A stretch of DNA of 10,267 nucleotides from Flavobacteriales bacterium UBA2040 (lineage in GTDB: Bacteria > Bacteroidota > Bacteroidia > Flavobacteriales_D > Crocinitomicaceae): NCBI GenBank assembly GCA_002332715.1, contig DDBE01000216.1, forward strand, positions 1,357-11,623. The letters are read 5' to 3'. Under the pieces are notes generated by a model, which was not told where the DNA came from, made no database searches, and worked only from the letters and a program-made list of their open reading frames with translations. Each line of letters begins with the position of its first letter. The first letter of the stretch is position 1. The position numbers were made by a program, and so were the translations under genes. This document shows positions 6,156 through 10,267 of the stretch, one piece after another.

Positions 6156-6919
6156 TGATAGAAATTAAAAATTTGGACAAGTCTTTTGGTGATCGTCAAA
6201 TTTTGTTTGATATCAATGCTACGTTTGAAACGGGTAAGGTGAACATGATTATTGGTCAATCTGGACAAGGAAAATCGGTATTAACGAAATGCATAGTTGG
6301 CCTGCACGAACCAGATAATGGTGCCGTGCTTTTTGATGGTAATAACTTCACCGAAATGGATCGAGTTGAACGAAAAGATTTGAGAAAGGATATCGGTATG
6401 CTCTTCCAAGCTTCTGCACTATTCGATTCAATGAATGTGGAACAAAATATAATGTTCCCCTTGACAATGTTTGCTAAACATAGCAAAAAGGAAATGCTCA
6501 ATCGAGTTAATTTCTGTTTAGAACGCGTAAATCTCGAAGGAAAAAATAATTTATTGCCGGCCGAATTGTCTGGAGGAATGAAAAAACGTGTGGCCATAGC
6601 AAGAGCCATTGCGATGAATCCGAAATATTTATTTTGCGATGAACCGAATTCGGGTTTAGATCCGCAGACTGCTATTGTGATTGACAATTTAATCCGTGAA
6701 ATAACCTACGAATCTAATATTACGACGGTTGTTATTTCGCATGATATGAACTCCGTAATTGAAATCGGCGATAATATCATGTTTATTCATGAAGGTAAAG
6801 ATTGGTGGCAAGGCGATAAAAACTCTATCATACACACAGATAATCAAGAAATCATCGACTTTGTTTACGCATCAGATTTCATGAAAGAAATCAAAGATTC
6901 GATGAAAAACAATCATTGA
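6155..6919 (+). CDS. MlaF-family ABC transporter ATP-binding protein
   Basis: The 254-residue ATPase energises the MlaE permease encoded just upstream. The Walker A motif GQSGQGKS is at 34-41, the Q-loop Gln at about 85 (MLFQASALFDSMNV, an MlaF-type sequence), the signature LSGGM at 138-142, Walker B YLFCDE at 158-163 with the D-loop SGLDP after it, and the H-loop His at about 196 (ISHDM). The catalytic set is complete. The frame is open upstream to 6119, but the ATG at 6155 overlapping the permease stop gives the canonical N-terminus MIEIKNLDKSFG. The 3' end overlaps the convergent GWxTD gene by seven bases (6913-6919). In other bacteria the third partner is a membrane-anchored MCE protein; here it must be encoded elsewhere. 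Confidence 0.93.
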   Translation: MIEIKNLDKSFGDRQILFDINATFETGKVNMIIGQSGQGKSVLTKCIVGLHEPDNGAVLFDGNNFTEMDRVERKDLRKDIGMLFQASALFDSMNVEQNIMFPLTMFAKHSKKEMLNRVNFCLERVNLEGKNNLLPAELSGGMKKRVAIARAIAMNPKYLFCDEPNSGLDPQTAIVIDNLIREITYESNITTVVISHDMNSVIEIGDNIMFIHEGKDWWQGDKNSIIHTDNQEIIDFVYASDFMKEIKDSMKNNH

Positions 6920-8055
6920 TTACCATCCCAACCGTAGCGAACCCATCCATTTTTCCATCGCTGAATTGCACTCAATTCTATTTCGTAATAACCCAAATTT
7001 CGGTCTAGGATATAATCGATTGTATTCAACAACCAATCGCGTTGAAAAACAAATTCGCGCTGAACTGAGTTGGTAAAACCATATGACCAAACCTCCGTTG
7101 TGAGTTCTTTGATTATTCTGTCCGGCGGGCCAAATAAAATGTACAACATCCCTCTATCGGTTTTCCAGCCCAATTTATGGGTGCTAAAATGAACATTGGC
7201 ATATTCCACACGACGATTGAACTCTTGGATAAGTTTTTCGGCTTTCAACAAATCATTTGCTGATGCTTCAGACCAAAACTTGACCCATGAATTTATGGTA
7301 ATTGGTTCTCCACGGAGCAAATAAATTAACGGTTCGATTGTTTGCCGATCGGCATGCTGAAGTTTTATCACACTGAATGGCACTAGCGCCTCACCATTAC
7401 TTTCTTTCGACCAAATCGTAAAATGAGTTTCTACGTCGCATAAATTGATGTGGCGAACTATTTCTTCTAAAGTTGCTATTTGTTTATTCAATGAATCGTC
7501 ATCCAAATCTTCAATCCTTTTCAAATCATACATGGAGGTGCTTGGAAATTGATTTTCCGAACTAGACGATACAACAAATTCTTTGGTCTCCAAACTGGAA
7601 ATTAAGTCAATCTGGTCCTGATATATGAAATTTTCGATAAGTGGCAATCTACTCTCCTTTTCAATGAGCAAAATATCTTCGGGAATTAAAGTCATAAATC
7701 GATACCAAGTAGATTTTTGACTTTGAATGGTGTGCTTATTTAAATCAGCCAAACCAATCTCGTAATTCAAATTCAATAAATAAGGTGCTGAAAACGTGAT
7801 GCTGTCCAAAACTGAAACAGAATCAAGACGTTGATGTTCTTTCTCAATTTCAAAATTGAATTTTGATTTGTTTTTAATTTCTACTTGTACTCGAAAATCC
7901 GTAGATAAATTTCCAAAGGAATCGTTTTTCCGAAGTAAATATTTTGGATCCACTTTATAATACAACTTGCACAAAGTATCGGACGCGCGATAGAAAATAT
8001 AGGCAATGGGTAAATTACTAGTTTCCTTTAGTTTTTGTTCTTTGACTTTGGTCAA
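6913..8055 (-). CDS. GWxTD domain-containing protein (N-terminal signal cut off by a frameshift)
   Basis: This is the 380-codon open part of a GWxTD-domain protein, a family widespread in Bacteroidota and of unknown function. The defining region is near the C-terminus: FNRRVEYANVHF, then GWKTDRG (296-302) and LYILFGPPDRI, followed by VWSYGF. The N-terminal 200 residues are beta-rich and without recognised domains. The only in-frame start codon near the 5' end is a TTG at 8055, and the frame is closed by a stop further up. Upstream in this frame the codons read SCCGPKQTGYGH, and a signal peptide ending at a matching point lies in the next frame (8135 down to about 8092). A one-base insertion in the T8 tract at 8098-8091 would give a 407-residue lipoprotein. 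The gene follows a BamA/TamA-like gene and converges on mlaF with a seven-base overlap. Confidence 0.87.
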   Translation of the reverse strand: MTKVKEQKLKETSNLPIAYIFYRASDTLCKLYYKVDPKYLLRKNDSFGNLSTDFRVQVEIKNKSKFNFEIEKEHQRLDSVSVLDSITFSAPYLLNLNYEIGLADLNKHTIQSQKSTWYRFMTLIPEDILLIEKESRLPLIENFIYQDQIDLISSLETKEFVVSSSSENQFPSTSMYDLKRIEDLDDDSLNKQIATLEEIVRHINLCDVETHFTIWSKESNGEALVPFSVIKLQHADRQTIEPLIYLLRGEPITINSWVKFWSEASANDLLKAEKLIQEFNRRVEYANVHFSTHKLGWKTDRGMLYILFGPPDRIIKELTTEVWSYGFTNSVQREFVFQRDWLLNTIDYILDRNLGYYEIELSAIQRWKNGWVRYGWDGNQ

Positions 8056-8135
8056 ATGCCCATAACCCGTTTGCTTCGGTCCACAACACGAAAAAAAAGC
8101 ATCGCAAAAAAACTACTCCAAAAGATTGTTTTCAT
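8056..8135 (-). other. Out-of-frame lipoprotein signal peptide of the GWxTD gene
   Basis: An ATG at 8135 encodes MKTIFWSSFFAMLFF up to the T8 tract at 8098-8091, then runs out of frame to a TGA just inside the TTG of the GWxTD frame. If one T is added to the tract, reading passes into SCCGPKQTGYGH and on into the GWxTD protein. The joined N-terminus has a positive residue, a hydrophobic core and the lipobox FFSC with Cys17 as the lipidation site, which is a normal Bacteroidota lipoprotein signal. This strongly suggests that the true gene begins at 8135 and that the present sequence is one base short. It could be an assembly error, a real mutation, or a site of slippage. Confidence 0.75.
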
Positions 8136-8167
8136 CTGAAATTTGCTGCTTAATAATGTTTGCATGG

Positions 8168-8222
8168 TTTGTTTTCTTGCCACGTATGATTTGTTACTGT
8201 TGTTGTTTTTCTTCCCACGAAT
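8168..8222 (-). repeat. Imperfect direct repeat, two units of 20 bases
   Basis: Bases 8168-8187 and 8203-8222 match at 16 of 20 positions, 35 bases apart. Both read on the minus strand as A-T-x-CGTGG, one base, then AAGAAAA. The second unit overlaps the longer inverted repeat that starts at 8214. They form part of the leader between the BamA/TamA-like gene and the GWxTD gene and look like decayed copies of one intergenic element. Confidence 0.5.
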
Positions 8223-8241
8223 TACACTAATTTTCACGAAT
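8214..8241 (-). repeat. Intergenic 28-base repeat, copy 1 (inverted relative to copy 2)
   Basis: Read on the minus strand this begins ATTCGTGAAAATTAG and ends TAATTCGTGGG. It matches the plus-strand segment 8299-8326 at 23 of 28 positions. It contains CACGAAT twice (8216-8222 and 8235-8241). The two copies face each other across 57 bases and could pair in RNA over a long, imperfect stem. Confidence 0.55.
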
Positions 8242-8298
8242 AATGAGTGATTTACGCATGATATTGGGTCGTGTATTTTGCATTTTCTTTTGAGATAC

Positions 8299-8326
8299 AT
8301 TAGTGGAAATTACTGTAATTCCTGGC
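8299..8326 (+). repeat. Intergenic 28-base repeat, copy 2
   Basis: The segment begins ATTAGTGGAAATTAC and ends TAATTCCTGGC, and is the inverted partner of 8214-8241. It contains its own small palindrome (GGAAATTAC against GTAATTCC) and runs straight into a second hairpin, GGCTT-TAT-AAGCC at 8324-8336. These structures lie 14 to 50 bases past the stop of the BamA/TamA-like gene on the minus strand and may protect or end that transcript, but there is no T-tract. Confidence 0.5.
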
Positions 8327-8349
8327 TTTATAAGCCAAACATTATCCAC

Positions 8350-10056
8350 CTAAAAATAGGCAATATATCCGAAATGAATTTTTCCGTTTTTAAATAGAAT
8401 CGGATTATTTTGTTGACTTCCGAGGGCATATTGGATGGAAAATGTTCCGATTTGTGTCCCGAAGGAAAATCCTGCTCCAAAACCGAAAGGGTAATCGTTT
8501 TGATATCCTTCGCTATTTCTTTCGTAGAAACTATGGTCATAAAACAAAAATGCCCTAGAGTTTTTATCTAAAAGGAATCGATATTCTAAACTAAACGTGG
8601 TGTAGGTCGATGCAAAAATTTCTTGTTCATTGAAGCCTCGTTGTGTTGTTAATCCACCAAAGCGATACAATTCATTCTGAAAAATATTGATCGTGGACAA
8701 AAATGATGTATGATTTGCCAAACGGAATACGTGTCTTTTCGCTACGGGTAAAAAATACTCAATATCACTTTCGCCCTTGAACACCAATGACTTTTCGACC
8801 AGACTGGTATCGCTTTTTTGACTTTGGCGTTGACCCACTGAACTGGATACATCAATAGAATACCCAGTTCGAGGATTTGGTAAATAATCCACTTTTTGTT
8901 TGGTAAGTCCTGCTCCGTAGTTGTTTGATTTGACATTCGCCAAACCGGTGAAGCTCGTATTATTTGTAGAACCACTCAATAGTGACGAAGCTGTTCTTTC
9001 ATAATAAAAACTGATGAAGTTTCCCCCTTTCATATAGTATTGAAGTGCTACTCTACCTGTCAGGTCTAGAAAAGTACTGTCGCGTTTATATAGATTGAAT
9101 TTACCATCTATACCAAAAGGTGATTTAAATAAAAAAGGGAAATTTGTTTGGACCTTTAATTGTTGTGTTTGCGTCTGCACATTCTGCCATTTCAAATCGA
9201 TTAACTCGCCTGTTTTTAAGGTGTTCAATAATTTCAAAGCAAGTTCACCTGTTAAAAAATAACCACCTTGTACAAGGTCAGGTTGCAGGCCTACAAAACC
9301 ATTGGCAGAACTCATCGGCCGACTTTTCAAATAAAGAAAAAGCTCAACACCATCGTTGGTAAAAAGGTATTCGCTGGATTTAATCTCCGTTAAAAAGGGA
9401 ACCTGTTCGATTTTCTGGGCAATTGTTCCCAACACGCTTTCATTGTACCAATCCCCTACTTTTATTTGTAATAAGCTAGAAATATAATTGATAGAAACAG
9501 CGGTATCACCCTTCACATGAATTTCTTTCCATGTTAATCGTTGATTTTTTTCTATGGTTAATTTCGCCGAAGATTCTTGATCATCAACAACAACATCCGT
9601 TAGCGAAACTTTTGAAAAAGGATAACCAGAATTGAGCATACTTTGGTGAATTTGAGTCATATAAACACCAATTTCTTTCGCTCGAAATAGTTGATTTGTT
9701 AGGAATTTCTCTTTGAACTGACCTTCTTTTTTTAGATATTCTGCTGTTTCAGGAGTTAAAATAAGTTGAATTGAATTGAATTTTTCGCCCAAATGGAAAT
9801 TAACTTGACAATCCTTTTCCTTAAAATCGATTGCATCTACAGATGCGGTTAAATATCCTTCTGACAAGGCTTTAGCTCTAAAAACCTTTAAATAAGATAA
9901 AAGCTCTATGCTATCCTTGAATTCGTCTTTCGGTTTTTTTATGAAACTTTTATAATCTTCTGACGTAAAGGAGATATGGAATGGTTTTTGGGCTTCTGTA
10001 TAAAACGGACGAAAAACCATTAACAAAAATATAACAGTTACTGTAGAAAACTTCAT
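8350..10056 (-). CDS. BamA/TamA-family outer membrane protein
   Basis: The 568-residue protein has a signal peptide (about 1-22, ending FYTEAQ), an N-terminal periplasmic region and a C-terminal beta-barrel. Residues about 30-170 hold divergent POTRA-like alpha/beta units. About 175-245 (WKEIHVKGDTAVSINYISSL through VELFLYL) is a clearer POTRA domain, with the strand-helix-helix-strand pattern and the GDxYNES element. The barrel, from about 250 to the end, has alternating aromatic strands, the loop-6 type motif RFGGLTTQRGFNEQE, and FGAGFSFGTQIGTFSIQYALG before a final strand ending in Phe (IAYF). BamA inserts barrel proteins into the outer membrane; this one has fewer POTRA domains and is shorter than true BamA (about 800 residues), so a TamA-like or specialised paralogue is likelier than the essential BamA. 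It is followed by the GWxTD gene on the same strand after 214 bases, which suggests a functional link. Confidence 0.85.
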   Translation of the reverse strand: MKFSTVTVIFLLMVFRPFYTEAQKPFHISFTSEDYKSFIKKPKDEFKDSIELLSYLKVFRAKALSEGYLTASVDAIDFKEKDCQVNFHLGEKFNSIQLILTPETAEYLKKEGQFKEKFLTNQLFRAKEIGVYMTQIHQSMLNSGYPFSKVSLTDVVVDDQESSAKLTIEKNQRLTWKEIHVKGDTAVSINYISSLLQIKVGDWYNESVLGTIAQKIEQVPFLTEIKSSEYLFTNDGVELFLYLKSRPMSSANGFVGLQPDLVQGGYFLTGELALKLLNTLKTGELIDLKWQNVQTQTQQLKVQTNFPFLFKSPFGIDGKFNLYKRDSTFLDLTGRVALQYYMKGGNFISFYYERTASSLLSGSTNNTSFTGLANVKSNNYGAGLTKQKVDYLPNPRTGYSIDVSSSVGQRQSQKSDTSLVEKSLVFKGESDIEYFLPVAKRHVFRLANHTSFLSTINIFQNELYRFGGLTTQRGFNEQEIFASTYTTFSLEYRFLLDKNSRAFLFYDHSFYERNSEGYQNDYPFGFGAGFSFGTQIGTFSIQYALGSQQNNPILFKNGKIHFGYIAYF

Positions 10057-10076
10057 TCCGCTTATGAACGTATGTT

Positions 10077-10103
10077 AATAGAGAATATTGGGTAAACTCT
10101 ATT
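10077..10103. repeat. Short inverted repeat upstream of the BamA/TamA-like gene
   Basis: AATAGAG at 10077-10083 and CTCTATT at 10097-10103 are perfect inverted copies around 13 bases. They lie 21 bases ahead of the minus-strand ATG at 10056 and could be an operator or a leader hairpin. Seven-base arms in AT-rich DNA can also arise by chance. Confidence 0.25.
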
Positions 10104-10181
10104 GTTGATAATAAAAATATGAATAATGCGTTAAATAAAGTAACTTTACCTTGTAGATTGATTAACCGATTAAACCGAGTA

Positions 10182-10267
10182 ATGATGAAAAGAGTAGTGA
10201 TTTTAACAGCAATGGCAATAGTATTAACAGCAGGATTGATGGCATGTGGCGGTTCACAAGGTGGACA
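10182..10267 (+). CDS. Small lipoprotein, N-terminus only (partial)
   Basis: Twenty-eight codons are visible before the window ends. Two ATG codons stand in tandem (10182 and 10185). The reading is MKRVVILTAMAIVLTAGL followed by MACGGSQGG: a Lys-Arg n-region, a hydrophobic core and the lipobox LMAC, with the Cys as lipidation site. The Gly/Ser-rich residues just after the Cys are typical of outer membrane lipoproteins in this phylum. It is transcribed away from the BamA/TamA-like gene, from a shared 125-base gap. The family and function cannot be told from the fragment. Confidence 0.75.
   Translation, partial: MMKRVVILTAMAIVLTAGLMACGGSQGG

Noticed and set aside
6640..6670. DEPNSGLDP in place of DEPTSGLDP in the ATPase
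   Set aside because: Asn at this place does not touch the catalytic Glu, and I recall it as common in Bacteroidota MlaF proteins; all essential motifs are intact.
8052..8300. An 82-residue minus-strand ORF upstream of the GWxTD frame as a separate gene
   Set aside because: Its first half is translated repeat sequence, and its last part is the GWxTD signal peptide read through and then out of frame after the T8 tract.
8136..8349. CRISPR array suggested by the repeat units
   Set aside because: The units are diverged, of mixed orientation and unevenly spaced, and there is no cas gene.
9144..9362. A 72-residue plus-strand ORF within the BamA/TamA-like gene
   Set aside because: It is antisense to a well-supported coding region and shows no protein-like motif.

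Overview
The window is about 10.3 kb of AT-rich DNA that reads as a chromosomal segment of a Bacteroidota bacterium, most likely in the order Flavobacteriales. The indications are the family set: a GWxTD-domain protein, a CarboxypepD_reg/TonB plug protein, a BFN (DUF151) protein carrying a UVR motif, and an MlaE/MlaF pair. Lysine- and asparagine-rich proteins, short Gram-negative signal peptides, a lack of clear Shine-Dalgarno sequences, and one perfect TAnnTTTG-type promoter element agree with this. The order is an inference from family content; no marker gene is present. I found no rRNA, tRNA, CRISPR array, transposase or phage gene.

Layout, plus strand first: the 3' end of etfA (1-168); a BFN/UVR protein (272-862); a CNT-family nucleoside transporter with an extra secreted N-terminal domain (935-2590); a small, probably frameshifted ORF (2604-2752); and a secreted protein made only of a CarboxypepD_reg domain and a TonB-receptor plug (2822-3556), closed by a hairpin terminator. 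On the minus strand come manC (4691-3609), and directly upstream of it a SprT-like metallopeptidase (5318-4692). Back on the plus strand is the MlaE/MlaF lipid ABC transporter pair (5415-6155 and 6155-6919). On the minus strand are a BamA/TamA-type outer membrane protein (10056-8350) followed by a GWxTD lipoprotein (about 8135-6913). The window ends in the first codons of a small lipoprotein on the plus strand (10182 onward).

Much of the window serves the cell envelope: MlaE/MlaF handle phospholipid transport, BamA/TamA-like and plug proteins belong to the outer membrane, GWxTD and the last gene are lipoproteins, and ManC makes GDP-mannose for surface polysaccharide. The first block is housekeeping metabolism: electron transfer, nucleoside uptake, and a nuclease-family protein.

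The strongest unexpected observation is that the GWxTD gene has lost its lipoprotein signal peptide to a one-base shortfall in a T8 tract. Adding one T rejoins a complete signal peptide and lipobox to the annotated frame. A second one-base shortfall, in an A6 tract, breaks the small ORF after the nucleoside transporter. The two together suggest either homopolymer errors in the assembly or slippage-dependent expression. Other points of interest are a plug protein without a barrel, a CNT transporter with a fused beta-rich extracytoplasmic domain, an RNA-hairpin-forming palindrome over the sprT-like start codon, competing hairpins in the BFN leader, and a diverged repeat cluster at 8168-8326. I see no clear new defence or mobile system here.
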